Source: SIG588 sp964515215 (lineage in GTDB: Bacteria > Bacillota > Clostridia > Oscillospirales > Acutalibacteraceae). From it: DNA of 64,000 nt. The DNA lies in the NCBI GenBank assembly GCA_964515215.1, contig CAZESL010000001.1, positions 1 through 64,000 on the forward strand, given 5' to 3'. Below, one piece after another: positions 9,100 through 16,290 of the stretch (the stretch's first letter is position 1; each line of letters starts with the position of its first letter). Under the pieces are notes generated by a model, which ran no database searches, was not told the DNA's origin, and saw only the letters and a program-made list of their open reading frames with translations. The position numbers were made by a program, and so were the translations under genes.

Positions 9100-9142
9100 G
9101 ACAATAAAAAATGAGGTGCGTGGCACCTCATTTTTTATTGTC
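9100..9142. terminator. Bidirectional terminator between convergent genes
   Basis: A long stem (GACAATAAAAAATGAGGTGC with its complement) between the MATE stop and the SGNH hydrolase stop. It has A-rich and T-rich flanks, so it works in both directions. Confidence 0.9.
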
Positions 9143-9148
9143 TCTATT

Positions 9149-10138
9149 TTACGCAAAATACGGTTTTAATTTCGCAGTCAAATTGTGTGCGATCTCAATG
9201 ACGCCTTCCACGCCGGGGTGGACGATATCGGTTACCAGCCCTGCACCGGTGGGCAGAATATCCAGCCCCGGGATGTGTACGATGCGATCACTGCCGATAC
9301 GGGCGATCTCTTCTTCCAACACGCGGCGGAAGGGCGGTGCCATGTTCTCGTTAAACAGGTCGCCGCGATAGCAGAACACGTCGATGCAGAAAATGTACGC
9401 GTCGGGATGGGCGTTGTGCATCTTTTCCAGCATATACCGCACGCGGCCGCGGAAATCTTCGGGGTCGTAGCGATCCACCATATTGATACCCAGTTCCAAC
9501 ACCGCAAAATCCCAATCGTTGCAGGCGGCAAACCAATCAGCGAATTCTTTTTCCAGTTTGCAGTTGCCTGCTACGCCGTGGTTGTAGTGGCTGCATCCCA
9601 GTGCTTCCGCCACGCGGCGTGACCACAACAGAATGTTGGAGGCCATGCACGCGCCCTGCGTGATGGAGGAGCCGTAGAAGATGCCCGTCTTTTGGGGCAC
9701 TTCATCCGCACGCGGCGGGCGGCAGGGGCCTTCGACCGAATGGACGATAACGGGCGCGTTGCCAAGCAGAATGCGCACCACGTTATGTGCGTAGGGGAGA
9801 CCGTACAGTTCGGTCAAGTGGGCGGTGTGCTTCGCCATCTTCGGCGGATTGAAGGTGAAGGTGGTGGGAGTGCTCGGAATGGTGATGTGTTGCAACGGCT
9901 CACCCGACTGTAACCCGCCGTAAAAAATAGTGGCGTAGTTGCTGCCGCGCGCGGACAAAGTGATCTTCACTTCACCTTCGGGCACAAAACGGAGTTCCAT
10001 ACCGACCATCGTCAAGGTATGTTCCATGAGATGCGGGTGAGGTTCATACACCTCGCGGGGAAGGCGATAGGGCATTACGCCGCCATCGACTTCGTGCAGT
10101 TCCACCGCACCGTGAATGTCCAGATTTTGATACAGCAT
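9149..10138 (-). CDS. SGNH/GDSL-family hydrolase (carbohydrate esterase-like)
   Basis: A 329-residue two-domain protein. Residues 1-140 form a beta-sandwich, as in many SGNH carbohydrate esterases, followed by the SGNH domain. Block I reads YGSSITQG with Ser158 as the nucleophile (the usual GDS is GSS). Block III is LELGINM and block V is DIVHPGVEG with the catalytic Asp and His. No signal peptide is present. Start 10138 is set by GGAGGTT six nt upstream; the longer TTG alternative lies inside that RBS. It probably deacylates a sugar or glycan. The AEC permease gene ends 4 nt upstream, so the two share a transcript. Confidence 0.85.
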   Translation of the reverse strand: MLYQNLDIHGAVELHEVDGGVMPYRLPREVYEPHPHLMEHTLTMVGMELRFVPEGEVKITLSARGSNYATIFYGGLQSGEPLQHITIPSTPTTFTFNPPKMAKHTAHLTELYGLPYAHNVVRILLGNAPVIVHSVEGPCRPPRADEVPQKTGIFYGSSITQGACMASNILLWSRRVAEALGCSHYNHGVAGNCKLEKEFADWFAACNDWDFAVLELGINMVDRYDPEDFRGRVRYMLEKMHNAHPDAYIFCIDVFCYRGDLFNENMAPPFRRVLEEEIARIGSDRIVHIPGLDILPTGAGLVTDIVHPGVEGVIEIAHNLTAKLKPYFA

Positions 10139-10142
10139 ACGA

Positions 10143-11072
10143 TTAACCTCCAATTAAGCTTGCCAGCCCCACGATGAGCGGCATCGTGACGGCGGACAGC
10201 AATGTTGACAAAACGACCAGATTGACCGAAAGAGTGGGAGAACGCTCGAATTTCGCCGCGAACATGGTGGTGGCGGTGGCGACGGGTGCACTGGCACCGA
10301 TGACCGCCGAAACGAGCACCGTGCCGCGGATGCCGCACAGCCACAGCACGCCGAGTGTGATCAGCGGGATCACCGCGAGGCGTAACGCAATGGTGAGATA
10401 CGCCGAACGGTCACGCAACGCTTCTTTGATATTCGCTCCCGCGAGATAATACCCGATGATGAGCATGGGCACGGGAGTGTTCAAATTGGCAAGGTGACTG
10501 ACGGGAGAGGCGATAACGGTGGGCAAAGTGATGCCGCACAGCAGGAAAAACAGCCCGAGCGTCACGCCGATCAGTCCCGGGTTGAGAAGCACTTTGCGCA
10601 AGGAAAGTGCCTTTACACCGCCGCTCATGACCCCGATACCGTAGGTCCACAGAACCACGTTGAACACCGCCACGAAGACCGCACCGAAAAACACGCCGTC
10701 GTCTCCCAAAATGGCTTGCTGTAAAGGGATCGCCATATACCCCGCGTTGGAAAACACCACGCCGAAGCGTAAGACACAGCGGCGGGTCTCCTCTTTGTCA
10801 CGGCACAGAAGATGTGCCAGCGCAATTCCCAAAAGGTGCACCCCCACTGCCGCAAGTGCCGAAACACCCAGATCTTTCATCAACGCGGCTGTGAGCGGGC
10901 GCTGAAACGAGCGAATGATCACGCAGGGGGTGGCGAAATACAACACAACGTCGGCCATGCACCGCACGGCAGCGGCAGACAACAGGCGGGCTTTCGTGCA
11001 GATCACACCGACACCGATCAACAAAAACAGTACCAGCACTTGCGTGCCGACCGTCAAAAAATTATCGAGCAT
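10143..11072 (-). CDS. AEC family (auxin efflux carrier-type) permease
   Basis: A 309-residue membrane protein with about ten hydrophobic segments and the AEC features: an N-terminal half with LYFATPCVIIRSF and a C-terminal half with NTPVPMLIIGYYLAGANI. Bacterial members transport organic acids such as malate or related compounds. The ATG at 11072 was chosen because AGGAG lies 8 nt upstream; an open extension to 11120 overlaps the predicted promoter. It precedes the SGNH hydrolase on the same transcript, hinting that both handle one compound (inference). Confidence 0.88.
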   Translation of the reverse strand: MLDNFLTVGTQVLVLFLLIGVGVICTKARLLSAAAVRCMADVVLYFATPCVIIRSFQRPLTAALMKDLGVSALAAVGVHLLGIALAHLLCRDKEETRRCVLRFGVVFSNAGYMAIPLQQAILGDDGVFFGAVFVAVFNVVLWTYGIGVMSGGVKALSLRKVLLNPGLIGVTLGLFFLLCGITLPTVIASPVSHLANLNTPVPMLIIGYYLAGANIKEALRDRSAYLTIALRLAVIPLITLGVLWLCGIRGTVLVSAVIGASAPVATATTMFAAKFERSPTLSVNLVVLSTLLSAVTMPLIVGLASLIGG

Positions 11073-11092
11073 AGCATCATCTCCTATCCTAC

Positions 11093-11120
11093 AGAATAGC
11101 ATATTTTTCCCGAAAAGCAA
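11093..11120 (-). promoter_or_regulatory. Promoter for AEC-SGNH unit
   Basis: Minus strand: TTGCTT, 16 nt, TATTCT, 21 nt upstream of the AEC start. It is a weaker match than its neighbours. Confidence 0.5.
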
Positions 11121-11162
11121 GAGGAAAACGAAAAAAGCACAAGAAACGGTGAAAAGACAACA

Positions 11163-11197
11163 AAAAACGCCGATTCCGTTTGGGAATCGGCGTTTTT
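11163..11197 (-). terminator. Terminator after the small membrane protein gene
   Basis: Stem AAAAACGCCGATTCC with its complement and a 4-5 nt loop. T-runs are present on both strands, so it may also stop plus-strand transcripts. Confidence 0.85.
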
Positions 11198-11207
11198 GAA
11201 GGCAAAC

Positions 11208-11570
11208 TCAAGCAATGCACACTTCGCGCGAGGGGGCGGTACCGCCGGCGGGCACTTCGTGCAACGGGTGCAGGGCGTTGTACAATTCCCGCTTTTGGCG
11301 GGCGCGCTTTTTCTTTTGGGCGCGCGCTAAGGCGGCATCCCGCTTCATCACCAGCACGCAAAAGGCGAACAGCGACAGCCGCAGAGCGACCAATAACAGG
11401 GTGAGCACGGGAAACTTGACGGCAGACAACAGCCCGAGTGACAAGAGTTCCACCACGCAGGTGCCCAGCGGCAACCAGAGAAACTCACGCGTTTCACGCA
11501 TTTTGGAACGGCACAGCATATACAAAAACATACCCGCCATCAACAAAGCGAACGTCAAATTCAAGATCAT
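11208..11570 (-). CDS. Small membrane protein, unknown function
   Basis: A 120-residue protein with three hydrophobic segments (around 1-20, 36-52 and 56-76) and a basic cytoplasmic tail rich in Lys/Arg (KKKRARQKRE). The start at 11570 has GGAGGT 8 nt upstream; the frame is open to 11633, but that would run into the promoter. I recognise no family. It is monocistronic, with its own promoter and terminator. Its neighbours (the zinc-ribbon protein upstream and AEC downstream) have separate signals. Confidence 0.7.
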   Translation of the reverse strand: MILNLTFALLMAGMFLYMLCRSKMRETREFLWLPLGTCVVELLSLGLLSAVKFPVLTLLLVALRLSLFAFCVLVMKRDAALARAQKKKRARQKRELYNALHPLHEVPAGGTAPSREVCIA

Positions 11571-11612
11571 AACGGATACCTCCAAATCGAACAAATGTTT
11601 TACGGTATCTTT

Positions 11613-11640
11613 AGTATACACGAAAAAAATCATTTGTCAA
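11613..11640 (-). promoter_or_regulatory. Sigma-A promoter for small membrane protein
   Basis: Minus strand: TTGACA, 16 nt, TATACT, 43 nt upstream of the start codon at 11570. Confidence 0.75.
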
Positions 11641-11643
11641 TAG

Positions 11644-11688
11644 AAAAACGAACAAATTTTCGATTTTTCCGAAAATTTGTTCGTTTTT
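11644..11688 (-). terminator. Terminator after the zinc-ribbon membrane protein
   Basis: An AT-rich stem of about 19 bp (AAAAACGAACAAATTTTCG with its complement) lying directly before the next promoter. Confidence 0.85.
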
Positions 11689-11715
11689 GTTCTTTTGGTG
11701 TGAAGTGGTTTGGCT

Positions 11716-12768
11716 TTACATTGCTGTGCGACGACGACGGATGATACGCATCACGGCGAACAAAGCAATGCACAAAACACCGCCGCCGATGAGGCAGAAG
11801 CCGACCTGCCAGAAACCCGACAGTGCGGTGTGAACCACCGCAGACAGCACGTTTGATGAGAAGGGAAGACCTGCCGTTGTGATGATGTCCACCGCCACAG
11901 TCTCAACGGCCAACGTGAGGGAGGCGACCGCACCGGCGAGGAGTAAAGCGATACCACTGTACAGCGAAGTGAGGAAGTGACCGCACAGGTTGAACAGCGC
12001 AATGAGCAATACCAGCGCCAAGCACAGCGCGATGGCGGCGTAGAACGCCTCGTTATACGCCAATTGTACCGTGTCGATCACGGCGGTGTCGGCTTCGGGG
12101 AGTACCTTTGACATATCCAACTGTTCCACAATGCCGCTTTCATCGATCGCTTCTTCGAGCATGGTGTAATGTTCCTCGGTGAGGGCTTTTCCGCCCGTTA
12201 CCTGTTCGATCACCGCTTCGTTTTCCCGCACCAAGTTAAGTAATTCGTCTTTGGTCACGGCAACGTCGTTGTCGCCGCTCAAAAAGGCGGAGAGATAATC
12301 GGCGGTCTTGTCCGAAAGAAATTCGTCCAGTGTGGAAGCATCCAGTACCTTCTGCAATTCCTTTTCGGTAAGGACGTCTTCCAATCCGCTTTCAGCGGCG
12401 GCTTGTTCGTACGCATCGTAGATGACGGTAGCAAACGAGTCACTCTCACCTTTGGTGAGCGCTTCGGCAATCATTTTGGTGGGCTCGATCTCTTTGAACA
12501 GGGATTTCACCGTATTCTTTTGCGGGATGTTACGCACAGCGGACAGCGTGGTAAAGAGCAGCAGTGCCGCGACCAGCAGTACGGTGAGCGGAATGCTGAA
12601 TATACAGCGTATCACACGCCACCACGTGGGTGTTCCTTTTTTTACGGGGATCTCCGCTCTTTCTTCTTCGACGGGGGTGGGCAATTCAAGCGCCCCGCCG
12701 CAAGCGGTACAGAACGCGGCATCTTCGTTTACGTCCTTGCCGCAATGCGGACAAATGATGGTGGTCAT
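11716..12768 (-). CDS. Zinc-ribbon membrane protein, unknown function
   Basis: A 350-residue protein. An N-terminal zinc ribbon (CPHCGKDV...CTACGG, residues 6-24) is followed by one transmembrane segment (around 50-72), a largely acidic extracytoplasmic or cytoplasmic domain (around 85-220), and three more hydrophobic segments (around 225-340) ending in a basic RRRR tail. This zinc_ribbon plus TM layout is frequent in clostridia and has no assigned function. It has its own near-consensus promoter and terminator. The promoter lies back to back with that of the potassium transporter, which may allow joint control. Confidence 0.75.
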   Translation of the reverse strand: MTTIICPHCGKDVNEDAAFCTACGGALELPTPVEEERAEIPVKKGTPTWWRVIRCIFSIPLTVLLVAALLLFTTLSAVRNIPQKNTVKSLFKEIEPTKMIAEALTKGESDSFATVIYDAYEQAAAESGLEDVLTEKELQKVLDASTLDEFLSDKTADYLSAFLSGDNDVAVTKDELLNLVRENEAVIEQVTGGKALTEEHYTMLEEAIDESGIVEQLDMSKVLPEADTAVIDTVQLAYNEAFYAAIALCLALVLLIALFNLCGHFLTSLYSGIALLLAGAVASLTLAVETVAVDIITTAGLPFSSNVLSAVVHTALSGFWQVGFCLIGGGVLCIALFAVMRIIRRRRTAM

Positions 12769-12797
12769 ACAAACACCTCCGATATGGTATTGTCTTC

Positions 12798-12826
12798 ATA
12801 TTACCATAAAGTGAAAAATCTGTCAA
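12798..12826 (-). promoter_or_regulatory. Sigma-A promoter for the zinc-ribbon protein
   Basis: Minus strand: TTGACA, 17 nt, TAATAT. An ATGGTA / TACCAT inverted pair brackets the -10 and start region (around 12783-12808). Confidence 0.8.
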
Positions 12827-12835
12827 CGCGGGTAC

Positions 12836-12863
12836 TTGCAATTTCACGAAAGTGCGATATAAT
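12836..12863 (+). promoter_or_regulatory. Sigma-A promoter for ktrBA
   Basis: TTGCAA, 16 nt, TATAAT, 33 nt before the ktrB start. It is divergent from the promoter at 12798-12826. Confidence 0.7.
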
Positions 12864-12895
12864 AATATATTATAACATCAAAAAGGTGGCGGCGT

Positions 12896-14230
12896 ATGAA
12901 ACGCGAGAGACGGACGTTCAGAATATCACCTTTTCGGGTGATCCTGTTGAGTTTCACGGGGGCCATTTTACTTGGCGCCTTGCTCTTGATGTTGCCCTTC
13001 GCTTCGCGCGGTGCGGGTGGCACTTCCTTTTCCGATGCACTGTTTACCGCGACATCCGCCGTGTGTGTAACGGGATTGATCGTGCAGGATACCGCGACGT
13101 ATTGGACGGGATTCGGTCAAGTTGTGGTGCTTTTGCTGATACAGATCGGCGGTCTCGGCGTGGTAACGGTCGCAGCATCGGTGGTGCGGCTGACGGGTAA
13201 AAAGATCGGACTGCGCGAGCGCAGTTTGATGCAAGAGGCGACCGCCGCACCGCAAATGGGCGGCATCGTCCGCTTGACGGGGTTTATCGTGAAGGTCACC
13301 TTTTTGGTGGAAGGCATCGGTGCCGTGCTGTTTTCCTTTGTGTTTTGTCGGGAATTCGGCTTTTGGCAGGGACTGTGGTACGCGGTGTTTCACGCAGTGT
13401 CTGCCTTTTGCAACGCGGGGTTTGACCTGATGGGGGTGCGTGTACCATTCTCTTCACTTACCGCCTTTGCTACACATCCGTTGGTGAACACGGTGGTGAT
13501 GTTGCTTATCGTGCTCGGCGGTATCGGCTTTTTGACGTGGGAGGATATGTACACCCACAAATGGCGCGTGTCCCGTTACCGTATGCAAAGTAAAGTGATC
13601 CTCGCGGTGACGGCGGTACTCATTTTCCTTCCTGCTATCTACTACTTCTTCTTTGAATTTACCGAAGGGGCGGTCGCGGCACGGATATGGTATTCGCTCT
13701 TTCAATCGGTGACGGCGCGCACGGCAGGGTTCAACACGGTGGATCTCGCGGCGATGAGTTCGCCCGCACTGCTTGTGATGATTTGCTTGATGTTGGTGGG
13801 CGGCTCACCCGGGTCGACGGCGGGCGGTATGAAGACTACGACGGTGGCGGTGCTTGGCTCGTCGGCGGTCTCGGTGTTTCGTCGGCGCAAACACGCCCGT
13901 TTCTTCGGGCGGCGTATCCCGACAGAGACTTTCCGCAGTGCGGCAGCGATCTTAATTATGTATACGGTGCTGTTTCTCGGCAGCGGTATCGCCATCTGCC
14001 TTATCGAAGGCTTTCCGCTCCGTGCGTGTTTATTTGAAACAGCGTCCGCTATCGGTACGGTGGGGGCTACACTCGGTTTTACAGGGCAGATGAGAACGGT
14101 GTCACGGCTGATCTTGATCGGCTTGATGCTGTTTGGCCGTGTTGGTGGTTTGACGATGATCTACGCGGCGTTGTCCGATGGACGGGGGAATGTGTCCCGT
14201 TTGCCTGAAGAAAAAATTACGGTGGGGTGA
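12896..14230 (+). CDS. ktrB: Potassium uptake protein KtrB/TrkH
   Basis: A 444-residue K+ translocating subunit of the SKT superfamily. Four pore-loop signatures are readable: TSAVCVTGL, SAFCNAGFD, TARTAGFN and SAIGTVGATLG, each with the glycine that lines the selectivity filter. KtrB is gated by a cytoplasmic RCK ring of KtrA and imports K+ coupled to Na+. The ATG follows AAAAGGTGG. The KtrA gene begins 7 nt after the stop, completing the transporter. Confidence 0.94.
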   Translation: MKRERRTFRISPFRVILLSFTGAILLGALLLMLPFASRGAGGTSFSDALFTATSAVCVTGLIVQDTATYWTGFGQVVVLLLIQIGGLGVVTVAASVVRLTGKKIGLRERSLMQEATAAPQMGGIVRLTGFIVKVTFLVEGIGAVLFSFVFCREFGFWQGLWYAVFHAVSAFCNAGFDLMGVRVPFSSLTAFATHPLVNTVVMLLIVLGGIGFLTWEDMYTHKWRVSRYRMQSKVILAVTAVLIFLPAIYYFFFEFTEGAVAARIWYSLFQSVTARTAGFNTVDLAAMSSPALLVMICLMLVGGSPGSTAGGMKTTTVAVLGSSAVSVFRRRKHARFFGRRIPTETFRSAAAILIMYTVLFLGSGIAICLIEGFPLRACLFETASAIGTVGATLGFTGQMRTVSRLILIGLMLFGRVGGLTMIYAALSDGRGNVSRLPEEKITVG

Positions 14231-14237
14231 ATGACAA

Positions 14238-14885
14238 GTGAAATCGGTTTTGTTGATTGGACTCGGCTTGTTAGGGCAACACATTGCCCGTGAATTGGAT
14301 GCACTGAAACACCAGGTGTTGGCGGTGGATGTTTGCGAAGAGCGGGTGAATGCGGTGCTGCCGTACGTCACGAGCGCACAGATCGGGGACAGCACTAACG
14401 AGGAGTTCTTGCGTTCGCTCGGCGTACGCAACTTCGACGTGTGCATCGTCACCATCGGTGAGAGTTTTCAAAATTCCTTACAGACTACCTCGTTGCTCAA
14501 AGAACTCGGTGCGCCGATGGTGGTCTCTCGCGCCGCGAACGACGTGCACGCGAAGTTTCTTTTGAAAAACGGTGCGGACGAAGTGGTGTATCCCGAACGG
14601 GAACTCGCGTCTTGGACGGCGATCCGTTACACCGCTGACCATATTCTTGACTACATCGAGTTGGACGGCGAATACGCGATCTTTGAAGTGGCGGTGCCCG
14701 CCGAGTGGTGCGGCAAGACGGTGGTGCAACTGGATATCCGCAAAAAATACGGTATCAACGTGATGGGTGTGAAGACCGACGGCGTGCTGAACATGGCGGT
14801 GACGCCGGACACGGTGTTGTCGGAGGGTGGCTCGGTGTTGGTGCTTGGTCGTCGGCGGGATATCCAGCGGTATTTCCGCCTCTGA
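14238..14885 (+). CDS. ktrA: KtrA/TrkA regulatory subunit (RCK domain)
   Basis: A 215-residue cytoplasmic regulator. The N-terminal Rossmann RCK_N domain (1-130) begins VLLIGLGLLGQHIARELD with Asp31 in VLAVD at the end of beta-2, so it should bind NAD(H)/ATP/ADP. A TrkA_C domain occupies around 135-215 and may bind cyclic-di-AMP as in other Firmicutes KtrA proteins. A GTG start at 14238 is used, 7 nt after ktrB. It gates KtrB and links uptake to cell energy or osmotic state. Confidence 0.93.
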   Translation: MKSVLLIGLGLLGQHIARELDALKHQVLAVDVCEERVNAVLPYVTSAQIGDSTNEEFLRSLGVRNFDVCIVTIGESFQNSLQTTSLLKELGAPMVVSRAANDVHAKFLLKNGADEVVYPERELASWTAIRYTADHILDYIELDGEYAIFEVAVPAEWCGKTVVQLDIRKKYGINVMGVKTDGVLNMAVTPDTVLSEGGSVLVLGRRRDIQRYFRL

Positions 14886-14915
14886 AAGAAATTTTGAAAA
14901 AATATAAAAAAAGAC

Positions 14916-14944
14916 TTGATTTTTTACGGATAGTTCAGTATAAT
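14916..14944 (+). promoter_or_regulatory. Sigma-A promoter for tRNA-Ser
   Basis: TTGATT, 17 nt, TATAAT, ending 28 nt before the mature tRNA 5' end. Confidence 0.85.
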
Positions 14945-14972
14945 ATACTGGCGCCTTAAAAAAGCGAGTTAC

Positions 14973-15064
14973 GGAGAGATGGCTGAGCTGGTCGAAGGCG
15001 CACGATTGGAAATCGTGTAACGGCTATAAACCGTTCGGGGGTTCGAATCCCCCTCTCTCCGCCA
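14973..15064 (+). tRNA. tRNA-Ser (GGA anticodon)
   Basis: The acceptor arm GGAGAGA pairs with TCTCTCC. The D-arm is GGCTGAGCTGGTCGAAGGC. The anticodon stem-loop ACGATTGGAAATCGT presents GGA (decoding UCC/UCU). A long class-II variable arm (around CGGCTATAAACCG) and the T-arm GGGGGTTCGAATCCCCC are present. CCA is encoded (15062-15064). The tRNA is followed at once by a terminator. Confidence 0.97.
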
Positions 15065-15108
15065 AACAAAGAATGCACACCCCAACGGGGTGTGCATTCT
15101 TTGTTTTT
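15065..15108 (+). terminator. Terminator after tRNA-Ser
   Basis: A near-perfect 19-bp stem (ACAAAGAATGCACACCCC with its complement), loop AAC, then TTTTT. Confidence 0.9.
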
Positions 15109-15340
15109 GGCTTCAGAGGGGGATTCGAAACGAACTCCAATCGTGAGGTGCGAAGCAGCGAAGGATTGGGAGCAAAGGACGTTCGCCTACGGCGAAGTCC
15201 GCGCAACATTTTTCTTGCCACCCTAAATGGGTGGCATTTCACCTGCGGTGAAACCGAAAAAGTTGCCACAATATGGATTGCCCTGTTCGTGAGAAGAGAA
15301 TCCCCGTAAACTACGACAAGCAGGCGTGTGAAGAGAGGAG
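15109..15340. other. Non-coding tRNA-downstream spacer
   Basis: This stretch contains no credible gene. It begins with a T-arm-like GGGGGATTCGAA and includes a GCCACCC / GGGTGGC hairpin. It ends at a second hairpin with the same ACACCCC-aac-GGGGTGT core as the tRNA terminator. An open frame crossing it on the minus strand reads through the tRNA and is a known type of false ORF. Confidence 0.6.
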
Positions 15341-15370
15341 ACACCCCAACGGGGTGTGTATTTCTTTTTT
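15341..15370 (+). terminator. Second terminator-like hairpin, twin of the tRNA terminator
   Basis: ACACCCC-aac-GGGGTGT followed by a T-rich tail, repeating the core of the hairpin at 15075-15095. Confidence 0.6.
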
Positions 15371-15380
15371 CAATTTCCGC

Positions 15381-15409
15381 TTGATTTTTCACCTGCATTA
15401 TGGTATATT
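15381..15409 (+). promoter_or_regulatory. Sigma-A promoter for the isomerase/beta-helix pair
   Basis: TTGATT, 17 nt, TATATT with an ATGG extension before the -10. It lies 18 nt upstream of the start codon at 15428. Confidence 0.75.
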
Positions 15410-15427
15410 GCGATCGAGGTGATCCAT

Positions 15428-16282
15428 ATGTATAAAGTTGGTTTGTCGAGTGGCGGTTTTGACTTGACGGAGGCCAATTTTAAAGCACTCCGTGAAAGCG
15501 ATATTCACGCGATCGAGATCTCCATGAGCGCGGAAAAATATAAGGATATCGATTATAAGGGCGTCAAAGCACTGTCCGAGCGATATGCGGTGGATCTGTG
15601 GTCGTTTCATCTGCCGTTTATGCCGTTTTCGGCAATCGATCCCTCGCATTTGGATGAAACGGTACGCCGCCGTACCGTCGCCTATTTTGCGGAACTTATA
15701 CACAAAGCGACGGATATCGGGATCGACAAGTTTGTTGTCCACGCGAGCGGGGAACCGATCGCCGAAGCCGAGCGGGCCGAACGTATGAAACGCGCGATGC
15801 AAACGTTGGACGAACTGGCAAAAGTCGCCCATACCTGCGGTGCCGTCGTGGCGGTGGAAGACTTGCCGCGCACCTGTCTCGGCCACACGAGCGAGGAGAT
15901 CCTCGCCTTGCTTTCTGCCAATGATAAATTGCGTGTTTGTTTTGATACCAACCATTTGCTGTGCGAAGATAACGTGGCATTCATGAAGCGGTTGGCGGAT
16001 AAGATCGTCACGGTGCACGTGTCGGATTACGATTTCGTGAATGAGCGGCATTGGCTTCCCGGTGAGGGGAAGCTGGATTGGAACGCGATGCTTTCAACCT
16101 TCCGCGAGATCGGTTACGACGGTGTGTGGATGTATGAAGTCGCGCTGGCGTGTCCCAAGACCATCGTGCGTGACCGTGATCTTACGTTTGACGATTTTCG
16201 CCGTAATGCAGATGCGGTATTTTCGCGCACGAAGCTGCCTGTGCTCGGCGTGCCGAAAGAAAATTTGGGTATGTGGGAGTGA
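15428..16282 (+). CDS. Sugar phosphate isomerase/epimerase (TIM barrel)
   Basis: A 284-residue protein of the AP-endonuclease-2/xylose isomerase-like superfamily. Metal and catalytic positions are visible in order: VEDLP (Glu), CFDTNHLLCED (Asp/His), TVHVSDYD (His/Asp) and WMYEVAL (Glu). Members interconvert keto and aldo sugars or inositols. The start is ATG 15428 after GAGGTGATCC. The beta-helix gene begins within 10 nt of its stop, so the two are coupled, consistent with isomerising a sugar that the second enzyme releases (inference). Confidence 0.85.
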   Translation: MYKVGLSSGGFDLTEANFKALRESDIHAIEISMSAEKYKDIDYKGVKALSERYAVDLWSFHLPFMPFSAIDPSHLDETVRRRTVAYFAELIHKATDIGIDKFVVHASGEPIAEAERAERMKRAMQTLDELAKVAHTCGAVVAVEDLPRTCLGHTSEEILALLSANDKLRVCFDTNHLLCEDNVAFMKRLADKIVTVHVSDYDFVNERHWLPGEGKLDWNAMLSTFREIGYDGVWMYEVALACPKTIVRDRDLTFDDFRRNADAVFSRTKLPVLGVPKENLGMWE

Positions 16283-16290
16283 CGCGTGCC

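Noticed and set aside
15024..15398. Open frame on the minus strand covering tRNA-Ser
   Set aside because: It translates the tRNA into the familiar GGFEPPN-type false protein and lacks an RBS; the tRNA and its terminator explain the sequence.
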